From positions 62,001 through 126,000 of the forward strand of contig CBDIHP010000040.1 of the NCBI GenBank assembly GCA_965279195.1: DNA of 64,000 nucleotides, in the 5' to 3' direction. Below, one piece after another: positions 52,150 through 61,677 of this stretch (its first letter is position 1; the number at the start of each line of letters is the position of its first letter). The notes beneath the pieces are model-generated. The model made no database searches, was not told where the DNA came from, and saw only the letters and a program-made list of their open reading frames with translations. The DNA is from CBDIHP01 sp965279195 (GTDB taxonomy: Bacteria; Planctomycetota; Planctomycetia; Isosphaerales; Isosphaeraceae). Made by a program: the position numbers and the translations under genes.

Positions 52150-52785
52150 ATGGGAATTCCGCAACAGGGCAGACGCCCGCGCCGGGCGACCGTTCGGGTC
52201 GAGTGCCTCGAAACCCGCGAGGTCCTGAGCACCACGCTCGGGGTCGGCCTGGCCGAGCCGGCGGGCGTCCCCGCGTCGGCGAAGATCGTCTCGATCCGCT
52301 CGCTCCGGACGACGGTCCCACTGCCCTTCACCGCCAAATTCGCGGGCGACTACAACACGAGCACGAAGAACACCCTCCCCGGCACCACCAAGACGTTCCT
52401 CAGCGGCGGGGGCCTCTCGAATCGCTTCCTCCACGGCGATTACCAGATGCTCGTCGTCGACCCCGGCACCGGCAGCGCAGACAACGCGACGGCCACGGCC
52501 GCCCTGTTCGTCAAGAACGTCTCGAACTCCGGCAATCTCCTGGTCCTCGACCTCGTCGGCGACCCCGTGTCGCGAGACGCCGCCGGGCGTCTCACCCGTT
52601 TCACCTGGACGGTCAACGACGGCAGCGGCGGCACCTTCAGCGGTTCCCAGGGGGCCGGCACCGCCACGATCCGCTACCCCAAGGTCGGGGCCCGTGGCAT
52701 CGCCCCGCGCAATGGTTCGGCCCGCATCGCCTTCACCGGCACACTCGCCACCAACGGCGGCGTGACCGACTCCGTCACGATCTGA
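52150..52785 (+). CDS. Small exported protein with planctomycete N-terminal signature
   Basis: This 211-residue protein of unknown function has a basic N-terminus (QQGRRPRRATVRVECLETRE) containing LETREVLS, the short planctomycete export signature. The rest is beta-rich, with Ser/Thr/Gly-rich strands (YQMLVVDPGTGSADNATATA; LTRFTWTVNDGSGGTFSGSQ). It resembles small secreted beta-sandwich proteins of the group without matching a named family. It follows the TolC-type gene by 82 bases and could be co-transcribed. Confidence 0.7.
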   Translation: MGIPQQGRRPRRATVRVECLETREVLSTTLGVGLAEPAGVPASAKIVSIRSLRTTVPLPFTAKFAGDYNTSTKNTLPGTTKTFLSGGGLSNRFLHGDYQMLVVDPGTGSADNATATAALFVKNVSNSGNLLVLDLVGDPVSRDAAGRLTRFTWTVNDGSGGTFSGSQGAGTATIRYPKVGARGIAPRNGSARIAFTGTLATNGGVTDSVTI

Positions 52786-52791
52786 TCGATC

Positions 52792-52830
52792 GGCCGCCCG
52801 GCGCCCTGCATCGCGGGGCCCCGGGCGGCC
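52792..52830. terminator. Bidirectional terminator-like hairpin
   Basis: GGCCGCCCGG and CCGGGCGGCC (perfect 10-bp stem, 19-base loop with further pairing) lie between the convergent small exported protein and the giant repeat protein. Confidence 0.6.
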
Positions 52831-52840
52831 CGCATCCGTG

Positions 52841-55800
52841 TCAATTCGACCAGTTGCCCAGGAGTTCCAGGGCGAAGTCGATCGCGGCCAGTTTCCTCCG
52901 GTTCGTCCCCGTCGTAGCGGTGGCCGAGACCTGATCGACCCCGGTCAGCTTGAGGCTGCCCGTGGCCGACGAGAGGTTCAGCACGCCGCCGGACCCGGTC
53001 AGGACGTCGTCGCCGGACGAATCCGCGATCGTCGCCTTATCCGTGCCCCCGTTGATGGCATTGATCTCGACCTGACCGAAGCCGGTCCCGCCGATCGTGA
53101 ACGCGCCGTTGGTCACGCTCGCCTGGCCGGGCGTGGCCGTGATCAGGTCGTCGCCGGCCGAGTCGGTCAGGGTCAGCTTGTCGTTGCCGCCCTGGGTCGA
53201 GCGTGCGTCGAGGATGTCGAAGCCGCTGGCCCGGACCTGGTAGCTGGTCGCGTACATCCGAGCCGAGTATGGCGCCGCCTCGACGGTGTCGCGGTCGGCC
53301 GAGTCGAGGAACACGGCCGTGTCGTGGCCGATGCAGGACGCGCCATTGGCCGAGACCCACGGGAAGGCCAGGGCGGTGACATCCATGCCCGGCCCGACCA
53401 GATGCGAGGAGACAGAGGACGCGGTGAGCGTGTCATCCCCCTGGGTGCCGGTCAGGTAGGCACGGTCGGCTCCGCCGGCTCCGCCGTCTCCGACGACGGA
53501 GGCGAACCCGGCGGCGTGCAGTTCGTAGCCCGCGCCCGCGAGTTCGTTGTCGTTCGGGCTCAGGCTCAGCCTGTCGTCCCCCTGGCTGCCGCTCAGGGCG
53601 GCGCGGTCCTTGCCGCCGGCGGACGCGATGCCGTCGATCCGGGCGAAGCCGGAGGCGTTGAGCGTGTATCCGCCGCCGGACATCTGCGCCCCGGTCGGAT
53701 TGCCGACGAAGGTGTCGTCACCCGCCGAGTCGAAGAGATAGGCCCGGTCGCTGCCCTGGCCGGTCGAGGTGCCGGTGACGCGGTCGAATCCCTTCACGTA
53801 GCTATAGAAGCCGTTCCCATAGAGCCGCGCATCGGTCGGCGTGGCCTTGAAGGTGTCGTCGCCGGCCGAGTCGGTCAGCGTGGCGGTGTCGTCGCCGCCT
53901 GCGTTGGCGTAGCAGTAAACGCGATCGACCCCGGATGTCGTCACGTCGTACTCCGACCCGACGAGGTGCTGGAACGTCGGCGAAGCGTTGTAGATGTCGT
54001 TTCCGGTCGAGTCGTACAGATAGGCCCGGTCGCCCGCTCCTCCCTGGAAGACCACGGCGGCGTTTCCGTCCAACTCGGCCCGGAGGAGCGGGGAGACGAA
54101 GGTCGTCGAACCGGGGGCGGCCCAGAACGAGTCGGCACCCGCCGATCCGACGAATTTCACCAGGTCGTTGGTGTCGAGCTTCTCGAACGAGACCAGCGTC
54201 GCGGTGGTCGCGTCGAGCTTCGTGACGACGCCGTTGAGCGTGATGGTCCGGGCGTTGGCGTCGATCACGATGAGGTCGGCGGCCTTCGTGCCGGCGAGGT
54301 CGATCTCCTTCTTGTAGGAGGCCTCCGTCGCGGCGGATTTCCACTCGCCGAAGTCATACTGGTAGCCGTCTTCGCCCGGACGCAGCGAGATACCCGAGAA
54401 GATATCATTGCGCACCGTGCCGTTGCGGTCGATCGGGTGGGCCTGGCCGACGAACGAGCCGGCAGATTCGCGGCCGTCGAGGTAGTCCGTCGGCTGGGTC
54501 TCCTGGAGCCGATACGTCCCCGGCCGGAGCCCGGCGAAGTTGTATGTCCCGTCCGCGAGGGTCTTTGTCGAGAGCGAGACCGAGGCGCCCCGGTCGTCGG
54601 TGCCCGTCAACTGCACGACGCCGCCGGGGATGCCGGCCTCGCCGTCCTGGTAGCGGCGGTCGTGGTTGTCGTCGGCGTAGATCCGACCCCGGATCGTGCC
54701 CGGCTGGACCCGACCCAGGGTGTAGTCGGACGCGTTGTCGCCGGGCAGGATCGTGATGTCCGAGACCGAGCCGAGGTACGCCGAACCGCCCGACGTCCCC
54801 GCCGACGATCCGCCGACGAGTGTGCCATTCGTGCCGTCGCCCGACGCGATCCGGTACTTCCCGGCCGGGACGTTCTCGAAGAACACGCAGCCGTGGCCGG
54901 TCGAGGTCAGGGTCTGGTTGACGGCCTTGCCGTTGAAGCCGGTGCCGGTGAGGGTGATCGCGACACCCCCCAGCGAGGGGTCGGCCGAGTCGATCTGACC
55001 GTTGGCATTCTTGTCGAGATACGTCGTAACGCCGATGCGAGCCGCCTTCGGCGCCGGTGCGACTTCGGTCGCCTTGACGGACGAGCCGCCGAGGTCGAGC
55101 ACGGTGGAGCCGAAGGCGACGGTGACGTTCGAGGTCGTGCCGGGCGAGGTCGAGTAGAGCGAGGCGGCGTCGGAGGTCGTCGCATTTGCCGAGACGACCG
55201 AGCAGCGGACCTTGCTCGTGCCCGTCGAACCACTGCGGCTGTAGAGCCCGAAGATCGTGCCGCCGTCGACGTCGAGGACGGCGTAGGAGTCGCCGGCCGC
55301 CATCGCATAGGTCTTCCGGCCGCGATACGAGCCGCCGGATTCGGTCTGGGACGCCTCGAACGCGTCCGAGGCGATGATGTGCCCGAGGTTGGTGTCGGTC
55401 AAGGCCCGGCGGGCGGCCTCCTTGTTGAACGCAGGGGAGCCCGGCTGGAGGTACTCCATGCCCTGGAGGCTGACGATCGCGACCTCGCCGCTGGTCTTCG
55501 CATCATCGCGCAGGTAATTGACCTGGACGCCCGGCGTCGAGCCGACCTTGAGCACGCCCGAGCCGAGGGCATTGATGGCCGCGGCCGCGTCGGCCTGCTC
55601 CTTCTGCGCCGCGTAGGTCTCGATCGACTGGTAGGCGGTTGTCGTCAGGATGTTCTTCTGGGGATTGTAGACTTCCGAGACGGGCGTGGCCTTGCCGCGT
55701 GCGCCCGTCACCTGGAAGATCATGTCGTTGTAGTCGCGGTCGCTTGATCCATCGAGGCGGAGGTCCTCGAAGGCGAACAGGCTGCCCTGGCCGTCGAGGT

Positions 55801-56713
55801 CGCCGACCTGGCCGAGGAGCTGGGGCGTGATCGTGTACGGATTCGCGGCCGGTAGCGAGAACAGCGGCCGGAGCGAGCCGGTCGCGCCGGCGGGGTTGGT
55901 GGCGACCTGCTCGAACGTGCCGCTGGGCACCAGGATCGCGGCGAACGTGTCGCCGGGCGTCATCCCTACCGTGTGCACGCCCTTGTATGTGCCGGTGTTG
56001 AAGTTCCCTTCCCAGGGCGTCGTCGCGGTGAACTTGGCCGCCTCGGACTGGACCCGGATGGCGACGTGTCCCTGGGTGGTCTCGCTGAGCACCCGGCGCG
56101 TGGCTTCCTTGATGTAGTCGACCGAGCCGGGTGTGAGCTTCTCCATGCCGGTGAGGCTGAAGATCCCGAGCTGCCCGGCGTACCCCGCACCCCGGTACAG
56201 ATAGTCGATGCCGACCTTGCCGTTCGAGCCGACGCGGAACTTGCCGACCTCGGCCGCGGCATCGGGCGCGTTATAACCGGGGCTGCCGACCATCAGGCTG
56301 GTGTTCACCACGCCGCCGCTGGTCGTGGTCCAGGTCGAGGTGGCGGTCGTCTTGTTGACGAACAGGTCGGTCCCCCCCTTCCCCGAGTAGGTCACCGCCT
56401 TGACCGAGCCGGCCGCGAAGGTCTTCTCGATCGCCTGGCCGCTCGGCTCGCACTGGACCCGGGCGACGATCGTCGTCGTGTCGCTCGCGGTGACCGGCAG
56501 GCCGTTGGCGTCGAGCGTGGTCTTCTCGGCGTAGTTGACCGTGGCCCTGTCCGCCCCGGTGTCTCCGACGATGGCGAGCACGCCGTTGGAATTCAGGGTG
56601 ATCGACGCCGCCAGCAACTGACGGCCTTCCATCGTGTCGAACCCGGGGCGCTTCGATGTCCTGCTGCGCCGGTTGCGGAAGAGGTAGCGGATTCGACGTT
56701 GATCGCAATGCAT
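52841..56713 (-). CDS. Giant secreted repeat protein (SdrD_B-like, DUF4114)
   Basis: This is a 1290-residue surface or matrix protein. Its Arg-rich N-terminus carries the planctomycete signature FDTMEGRQLLAAS. A pair of similar modules follows: GIFSLTGMEKLTPGS (about residue 184) and VAIVSLQGMEYLQPGS (about 411), each followed by RR-L--T--GH, an internal duplication. A DUF4114-like calcium site, FAFEDLRLDGSSDRDYND, lies at about 318. SdrD_B/Cna_B-like domains start at about 557 (YLDKNANGQIDSADPSLGGV) and about 681 (YADDNHDRRYQDGEAGIPGG). From about 900 to 1270 there are six or so repeats of about 65 residues built around DRAYL-DS-GDDTF. It is likely an adhesin or cell-surface structural protein; the partner is unknown. 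Confidence 0.85.
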   Translation of the reverse strand: MHCDQRRIRYLFRNRRSRTSKRPGFDTMEGRQLLAASITLNSNGVLAIVGDTGADRATVNYAEKTTLDANGLPVTASDTTTIVARVQCEPSGQAIEKTFAAGSVKAVTYSGKGGTDLFVNKTTATSTWTTTSGGVVNTSLMVGSPGYNAPDAAAEVGKFRVGSNGKVGIDYLYRGAGYAGQLGIFSLTGMEKLTPGSVDYIKEATRRVLSETTQGHVAIRVQSEAAKFTATTPWEGNFNTGTYKGVHTVGMTPGDTFAAILVPSGTFEQVATNPAGATGSLRPLFSLPAANPYTITPQLLGQVGDLDGQGSLFAFEDLRLDGSSDRDYNDMIFQVTGARGKATPVSEVYNPQKNILTTTAYQSIETYAAQKEQADAAAAINALGSGVLKVGSTPGVQVNYLRDDAKTSGEVAIVSLQGMEYLQPGSPAFNKEAARRALTDTNLGHIIASDAFEASQTESGGSYRGRKTYAMAAGDSYAVLDVDGGTIFGLYSRSGSTGTSKVRCSVVSANATTSDAASLYSTSPGTTSNVTVAFGSTVLDLGGSSVKATEVAPAPKAARIGVTTYLDKNANGQIDSADPSLGGVAITLTGTGFNGKAVNQTLTSTGHGCVFFENVPAGKYRIASGDGTNGTLVGGSSAGTSGGSAYLGSVSDITILPGDNASDYTLGRVQPGTIRGRIYADDNHDRRYQDGEAGIPGGVVQLTGTDDRGASVSLSTKTLADGTYNFAGLRPGTYRLQETQPTDYLDGRESAGSFVGQAHPIDRNGTVRNDIFSGISLRPGEDGYQYDFGEWKSAATEASYKKEIDLAGTKAADLIVIDANARTITLNGVVTKLDATTATLVSFEKLDTNDLVKFVGSAGADSFWAAPGSTTFVSPLLRAELDGNAAVVFQGGAGDRAYLYDSTGNDIYNASPTFQHLVGSEYDVTTSGVDRVYCYANAGGDDTATLTDSAGDDTFKATPTDARLYGNGFYSYVKGFDRVTGTSTGQGSDRAYLFDSAGDDTFVGNPTGAQMSGGGYTLNASGFARIDGIASAGGKDRAALSGSQGDDRLSLSPNDNELAGAGYELHAAGFASVVGDGGAGGADRAYLTGTQGDDTLTASSVSSHLVGPGMDVTALAFPWVSANGASCIGHDTAVFLDSADRDTVEAAPYSARMYATSYQVRASGFDILDARSTQGGNDKLTLTDSAGDDLITATPGQASVTNGAFTIGGTGFGQVEINAINGGTDKATIADSSGDDVLTGSGGVLNLSSATGSLKLTGVDQVSATATTGTNRRKLAAIDFALELLGNWSN

Positions 56714-56793
56714 GAGGTCTTGTATCCGGTAAGTTGATGAACAAACTTAGACAAATTTACTGTGTCGGGGCCCGATGGCCGCGTGGCGCCGGG

Positions 56794-56896
56794 CGCGGGT
56801 CTCCAGACCCGCCCCAACCGTGAGACGAGGAATCGCCCGATCGGGTCTCCCGACCCGTTCCTCGGGATACTCCCGCACGGGTCTGGAGACCCGGTT
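56794..56896. repeat. GGGTCTCCAGACCC palindrome cluster, left of flippase-like gene
   Basis: Three short palindromes, GCGGGTCTCCAGACCCGC, CGGGTCTCCCGACCCG and CGGGTCTGGAGACCCG, lie within about 100 bases. The gap 56714-57022 holds these repeats and the likely promoter of the giant protein; no gene was seen. Confidence 0.7.
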
Positions 56897-57022
56897 CGGT
56901 GGCGTGCTTCGTTTACCGTAGGGGCGGGGTCTTGAGGCCCGCGCCCGCGCGGACTCGTGGGGACGCGTGAGGGGCGAGTGCGGCTGGATGAAGGGATTCT
57001 GACTTCCATCAGCTATCACCCA

Positions 57023-57976
57023 TCACCCATTGGCCATCCCTCTCCGCATCCGCTCCGGCAGCCCGGTCGTCGCGATCAGGGCGAAGCCCACGATCTCGGC
57101 GACGACCTGGACGAGCCGCCAGGCGAGGGCGACGGCGATGGCCGTCTCCGCCCCGATCCAGGGGGCGAGCAAGGCGGCGAGGCAGGCCTCGCGGACGACC
57201 AGGCCGCCGGGGGCGAAGATCGCGAAGAATCCCGCGAGCCAGGCGGCGGCGTTGGCGGCGAGGATCGTGACGAGCGGGCACGTCGGGCCGCCGGGGACGC
57301 TCCACACGATCGGCGCCAGGGCCAGTCCGTTGAACACGGCCATCGCCGCGAAGAAGGCGAACGGGGCGATGAGCCGTCGGGGCCGGAGGTGGCTCGCCCG
57401 CAGGGCGTCGAGCCGGTCCAGCAGCCCCCGGAGCTTGCGGCGGAATGGTCCGCATCGGAAAACCACGACCAGTCCGGCCAACGCCACGCCCGCCGCGACG
57501 GCGAGACGGGCGGGCGTGGCCAGGCCGACCAGCCACTGCGGGGCCGGCGGCGGGCGGAAGTCGCCGAGGATCCAACCGAGCGCTGCAAGAATCGCCCAGG
57601 ATGCGACCGTGATCGCAAGTTCCAGCACCACGCTCGCGGCGACAGTCGGCCCGTGCAGCCCGCGGCGGGTCGCGAGCAACGCCCGGGATCCGAACGCCCA
57701 GACGCTCCCCGGCAGCCAGCGGCAGGCCTCGGACGCCAGCCAGATCCTCGCCCCCGCGACCGGCTCCACCGGCTCGCCCAGGGCCCCCAGCACGAGGCCC
57801 CAGCCTGACGCGTTGATCGCCCGGTAGGCCAGGCTGAGGATCAGCGAGACTCCCAGCGCCCCAAGACTCATGCGCCCCGCCGCCTCGACCATGGTCCCCC
57901 CATGCGTCGCGAGCCCCCTCGCCATCATCGCCGCGATCCCGAGCCCCACCGCGATCACCGCTATCCGAGTTCGCAT
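57023..57976 (-). CDS. Flippase-like / LPG-synthase-TM family membrane protein
   Basis: This is an integral membrane protein of the UPF0104 / lysylphosphatidylglycerol-synthase N-terminal (flippase-like) family, 317 residues from ATG 57976, which has a GGGGGAG ribosome site; upstream residues to 58039 are non-coding. It has about eight hydrophobic segments (IAVIAVGLGIAAMMARGLA; VAAGVALAGLVVVF; FFAIFAPGGLVVREACLAA). The motif CRWLPGSVWAFGSRALLATR is typical of the family. Such proteins handle lipid-linked substrates, fitting the adjacent glycosyltransferases. It lies 311 bases downstream of the GT4 gene on the same strand. Confidence 0.8.
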   Translation of the reverse strand: MRTRIAVIAVGLGIAAMMARGLATHGGTMVEAAGRMSLGALGVSLILSLAYRAINASGWGLVLGALGEPVEPVAGARIWLASEACRWLPGSVWAFGSRALLATRRGLHGPTVAASVVLELAITVASWAILAALGWILGDFRPPPAPQWLVGLATPARLAVAAGVALAGLVVVFRCGPFRRKLRGLLDRLDALRASHLRPRRLIAPFAFFAAMAVFNGLALAPIVWSVPGGPTCPLVTILAANAAAWLAGFFAIFAPGGLVVREACLAALLAPWIGAETAIAVALAWRLVQVVAEIVGFALIATTGLPERMRRGMANG

Positions 57977-57989
57977 CGCTCCCCCTTTC

Positions 57990-58017
57990 GGAGTGCGGCA
58001 GTTCAGCTGCCGCTCTG
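57990..58017. repeat. Dispersed GGAGTGCGGC hairpin, copy 2
   Basis: GGAGTGCGGCAG, a short loop and CTGCCGC form a hairpin just upstream of the ribosome site of the flippase-like gene. The first copy is at 8321-8345. Confidence 0.6.
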
Positions 58018-58060
58018 GAACATCTGAGCTAGCCGTCACAGCCGGATGAACGGTCGGTCA

Positions 58061-58249
58061 AGCGCTGGGCGCGGGTCTCCTGACCCCGCCCCTGGACCGA
58101 GGAGCCGTACCACAAGGGTCGGGTCTCCAGACCCGGACACTCCGGGCCTCAACGAACAGGGCTCTTTGGACAGGGGTCGGGAGACCCCGGTGTTGTGGTA
58201 CCGAGCGGCGTCGGTAGGGGCGGGGTCGGGAGACCCTCGCCCAGCGCTT
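58061..58249. repeat. Large inverted repeat built on GGGTCTCC/GGGAGACC palindromes
   Basis: The left arm (58061-58115: AGCGCTGGGCG, GGGTCTCC, GACCCCGCCCCT, GTACCACAA) is mirrored by the right arm (58193-58249: TTGTGGTAC, AGGGGCGGGGTC, GGAGACCC, CGCCCAGCGCT) with some mismatches. Nested inside are CGGGTCTCCAGACCCG and CGGGAGACCCC. It fills most of the 311-base gap between the two minus-strand genes. Confidence 0.85.
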
Positions 58250-58287
58250 CGGCCGATTCGGCCGCGTCGCAGCGCACCCTGCAGATG

Positions 58288-59550
58288 TCAGCCGTTCGAG
58301 AGGCTCACCAGGCGGCGTTGGGCCTTCGAGAGGCCCCGCTCGTCGATGGCGGCGCGATAGATGTCTTCGAGCGTGTCGGTGATCCGCTCCCAGCAGAAAT
58401 GCTGCCGGGCGTAGGCCAGGCCCGAGGCGGCAAGTGTCTCGGCGCGGGCGGGGTCGCCCAGGATCTCCAGGATCGCATGGGAGAGCGCTGACGGGTTCTT
58501 CTCGGGGACGAGCAGGCCCGTGTGGTTGTGCTTCACGACGTCCGTGATCCCGCCGACGCCGCAGGCCACCACCGGCCGGCCGTGGCAGAAGGCCTCGATC
58601 GGGCCGACGCCCAGGCCCTCGGTGTCGCCGTTGTCGTCGATCACGGACGGGTTGATATAAACGTCGCAGGCCGCGTAGAGCGAGTCGAGCGTGTCCTGAT
58701 CGACGAACCCGTGGAACTTCACCGCGTCGCCGAGGTTGAGGCTCTTCGCCAGGGCTTCCAGCGTCGCCTTCTGGTCGCCGCCGCCGGTGATTTCGAGGAC
58801 GGCCTTGCGGGACTTGAGGATCTCGGGCATGGCCCGGATCAGGTATTCCACCCCCTTCCTCTGGATGAGCCGCCCGGTGAACAGGATGCGGGACACCTCG
58901 TTGCGCGGCAGCGGGCTGGGGCGGCCGAGGACGGTCGTGCCGTAGGGGACGACCGCCGACTCGCAGCCCGAGATCCCCTTCACCTCATTCGCCGTGTGCG
59001 TGCTGTTGCAGATGATTTTATCCGACCCGACGAGGGCCGAGCGGAGCAGCGGGCGGACCCACTTCTTGCGCCGGGCCAGGGCGAACTCGGCCCCGTGACA
59101 GTTGGTCACCACCGGGGCACCGCCGGCGAGCCGGGCGGCCGCGGCGATCGCACCGTGCGGGAAGGGCCAGTGCGAGTGGATCACGTCGAAACTTTCGCGG
59201 ACCGCTAGTTGCGCGGCGGCCAGCGAGCCCATCGCGACGTACGGCAGGCCGAGGACCTGCTTGAACGGGTTCTTGAGCTTGTTGGGCGCCCCCTGCTCGT
59301 GGGTCAGGTTCTCGTACCCTTTCGGGGCGTAGCGGAAGCGGTTGACGCTCACGCCGTCGATCTCGTGGCTCTTCATCCCTTCATACGAGGGGGCCAGCAC
59401 CGTGACACGGTGGCCGCGATTCGTGAGCCGGCGGACCGACTCGCGGAGCCAGGGCACCGCGTAGTCCCCCTCGTGCCGGGGGTAGGTCGAGCCGATGACG
59501 CAGACGTTAAGGCGGGAGGTCTTCTGCGGAGTCTTGGAGCAACTGGCCAT
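58288..59550 (-). CDS. GT4-family glycosyltransferase
   Basis: This GT-B-fold glycosyltransferase has 420 residues. The N-domain begins LNVCVIGSTYPRHEGDYAVP, with VIHSHWPFPHGAIAAAARLAG and NCHGAEFALARRKKW. The C-domain starts around VVPYGTTVLGRPSPLPRNEV, with the GRLIQRKGVEYLIRAMPEIL sugar-nucleotide loop and GLGVGPIEAFCHGRPVVACG carrying the conserved glutamate of the GT4 active site. It is probably cytoplasmic, acting at the membrane in glycan or lipid glycosylation. The GT2 gene upstream ends 108 bases before its start; both may belong to one transcript with the flippase-like gene. Confidence 0.9.
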   Translation of the reverse strand: MASCSKTPQKTSRLNVCVIGSTYPRHEGDYAVPWLRESVRRLTNRGHRVTVLAPSYEGMKSHEIDGVSVNRFRYAPKGYENLTHEQGAPNKLKNPFKQVLGLPYVAMGSLAAAQLAVRESFDVIHSHWPFPHGAIAAAARLAGGAPVVTNCHGAEFALARRKKWVRPLLRSALVGSDKIICNSTHTANEVKGISGCESAVVPYGTTVLGRPSPLPRNEVSRILFTGRLIQRKGVEYLIRAMPEILKSRKAVLEITGGGDQKATLEALAKSLNLGDAVKFHGFVDQDTLDSLYAACDVYINPSVIDDNGDTEGLGVGPIEAFCHGRPVVACGVGGITDVVKHNHTGLLVPEKNPSALSHAILEILGDPARAETLAASGLAYARQHFCWERITDTLEDIYRAAIDERGLSKAQRRLVSLSNG

Positions 59551-59658
59551 GTGCGGGTTCTTCCTGAATGGTCGAGGCGTGGGGCGATCGCATCGGCCCG
59601 GTGGAACGCCCGGGCCGGCTCACGAGTGTCATTGGAGGATGGTCCGACTGGCCTCGCT

Positions 59659-60762
59659 TCAGCGGGCGAGGTAGCTCGTCGGAAGGGTGGTCGGCCGGGT
59701 CTCGCCCTCGGGCCGCGAGGTGTCCTCGACGATCGGCAGGGTCCAGGAGGTCTGGAGCCCGCCGCGGATGACCATCTCCGAGAGCAGCCCGCAGACGAAG
59801 CTGATCAGCCCCGCCTGGAGGAAGATCAGCCCCGCGACGATCCCCATCGCGCCGATCGCCGGGTTCAGGAACAGGCCGACGAAGCCCGCGAGGAGCGTCG
59901 GCACGCCGACGACCGTGCAGCCCGCGACGATCGCGCCCAGGAAGTGCGACGGCCGCTCGCGGTACTTCCGCAGGAAGCCGACCGTGATCATGTCCATGAA
60001 CCCGCGGATGAACCGCTCGATGCCGTACTTGCTCACCCCGTGGACCCGCGGGTGGTGCTGGACGACGATCTCGGTGCTCTTGAACCCGTTGATGGCCGAC
60101 AGGGCCGGGACCATCCGGTGCAGCTCCCCGTGGAGCGTGAGGGCCTTGGCCACCTCGGCCCGGTAGCACTTGAAGCCGCAGTTGTGGTCGTGCAGGTTCA
60201 CGCCCGAGAACTTGCTGAGCATCCTGTTGAAGACCCGGCTCGGCAGGACCTTGTGCCAGGGGTCGTGCCGGACCTTCTTCCAGCCGCTCACCAGGTCATA
60301 CCCCTCGGCCAGCTTCTCGAGGAAGCGGTGGATCTCGGAGGGGTCGTCCTGGAGGTCGGCGTCCATGGTGAAGATGACCTTGCCGTTGGCCGCCCGGTAG
60401 CCGGCCGTCAGCGCGGCCGCCTTGCCGCAATTCCGGCGGAATCGCAGGCCCCGGACCCGCGAGGGGTCGCGTTCGACCAGCGACTCGATCACCTGCCAGG
60501 AGTCGTCCGTGCTGCCGTCGTCGATGAACAGGTACTCGATCGTCGTCTCGGGCCCGAACTCGGCGGAGATCCTCTCGTAGAGTTCGACGATCGACTCCTG
60601 CTCGTCCTTGAGGGGGATGACGAAGCTGACGTCGACCGGCCGGGTCCCCGCCTGGGCGACGTCGCCGCTGTGCCCTTCCTCCTGGAAGAGCATCACGCCC
60701 TCCTTGCCGATCCCTGAGAATCCGTTTCCGTTGTAGCCGAATCCATTGAGTCCGTGATCCAT
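59659..60762 (-). CDS. GT2-family glycosyltransferase (dolichyl/undecaprenyl-phosphate sugar type)
   Basis: This is an inverting GT2 transferase of the DPM1/ArnC type that loads a sugar onto a polyprenyl phosphate. ATG 60762 gives 367 residues; ATG 60687 is possible. The catalytic part has VSFVIPLKDEQESIVELYE, FIDDGSTDDSW and FTMDADLQDDP (DxD-type metal site), then NCGFKCYRAEV and HHPRVHGVSKYG. Two TM segments near the C-terminus (about LLAGFVGLFLNPAIGAMGIV and GLIFLQAGLISFVCGLLSEM) anchor it. The Gly/Asn-rich first 25 residues (LNGFGYNGNGFSG) are unusual for the family. The sugar is not predictable. Confidence 0.9.
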   Translation of the reverse strand: MDHGLNGFGYNGNGFSGIGKEGVMLFQEEGHSGDVAQAGTRPVDVSFVIPLKDEQESIVELYERISAEFGPETTIEYLFIDDGSTDDSWQVIESLVERDPSRVRGLRFRRNCGKAAALTAGYRAANGKVIFTMDADLQDDPSEIHRFLEKLAEGYDLVSGWKKVRHDPWHKVLPSRVFNRMLSKFSGVNLHDHNCGFKCYRAEVAKALTLHGELHRMVPALSAINGFKSTEIVVQHHPRVHGVSKYGIERFIRGFMDMITVGFLRKYRERPSHFLGAIVAGCTVVGVPTLLAGFVGLFLNPAIGAMGIVAGLIFLQAGLISFVCGLLSEMVIRGGLQTSWTLPIVEDTSRPEGETRPTTLPTSYLAR

Positions 60763-61677
60763 GGTGGTCGTCCCTTGCTTGACTGCGTCGTCGAGATGCC
60801 GGGCCGTCGTTGGCCTGCGATGAAATTCGATAATGGAAACGCAGTGCCGAACGCCCCGGGCACGCCGCAACAGCGGTCTTGCGTCGTTGCCCTGAGTCAA
60901 CGAGGGCCCTGAACGGCTCGCCGGTGCTCTGTGCCTAAGTCGCTTGCTGGAAGAGGCCTGGGGCGATTTCGACTGTTAACTCACTCGCCCGGACTGCAAG
61001 CGGCCCGCGTCGCTCGCGTGCCTCACAGCCTCGTTCCGATTGAGAATCTTTCGAGCCCGGATCTCAATCCGATCCGTGGATACCGAGAATGAGAAAATCG
61101 GCCTCGGGCGATTCGGATTCATGTCTGAGAATCTCCGGGGATCGCCGCCCGAGCATTTCGGGGCCGGTGTAACGTCCCGCGAACTCGGGCGGCCGGGATA
61201 GGCCGATCCGGTGGCTTCGGGCCGCACAAGGGGGATCTTGGGACGCCCGCCGCCCCGCTCCTGGCCCAACCTGGCGAGGTGTTCGGAGCCAGAAACACCG
61301 CCACGCAGTTGCTCGCGATCGGAGACGGCGAATTGGCTCGCCAGGTCCATCGATAGGTCTATTCGCATCGGGTCATCGTTCAGCCCCGGGCCCAGTTGTG
61401 CCCATTTCTCAACCTGCCGGCCGGATTGCCTCAGTTCGAGACGGCGGGCCCCCTGCGATTTCGCGGTTTGGGCCCGCCGCCGGGGGGAATGGGCGAGCAT
61501 GTCGCGATTTCGCCACGAATCCGACGGGAGTGAACACCCGGATGGCAGGAATCCTCGGGAAACGGTCCCATTCGCACGCCCGGGGCACGGGGTTTGTGTT
61601 GAAGGGAATCTCGGAACGCGCGCCGGGGCAACGAGGCCCCGGGCGCACGACGACGATGTGGACGCCGGAAACCGACG
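60763..61677. other. Long intergenic region, no gene recognised
   Basis: This gap of 915 bases separates the divergent GT2 and HlyD-type genes. Open frames on both strands are GC-composition artefacts: a 587-residue minus-strand frame here runs on antisense to the HlyD gene. No RNA gene, repeat or strong promoter was identified. Confidence 0.4.

Noticed and set aside
52838..55747. 969-residue plus-strand frame opposite the giant repeat protein
   Set aside because: Arg/Gly/Val-rich translation without motifs; the minus strand has clear domains, calcium sites and an export signature.
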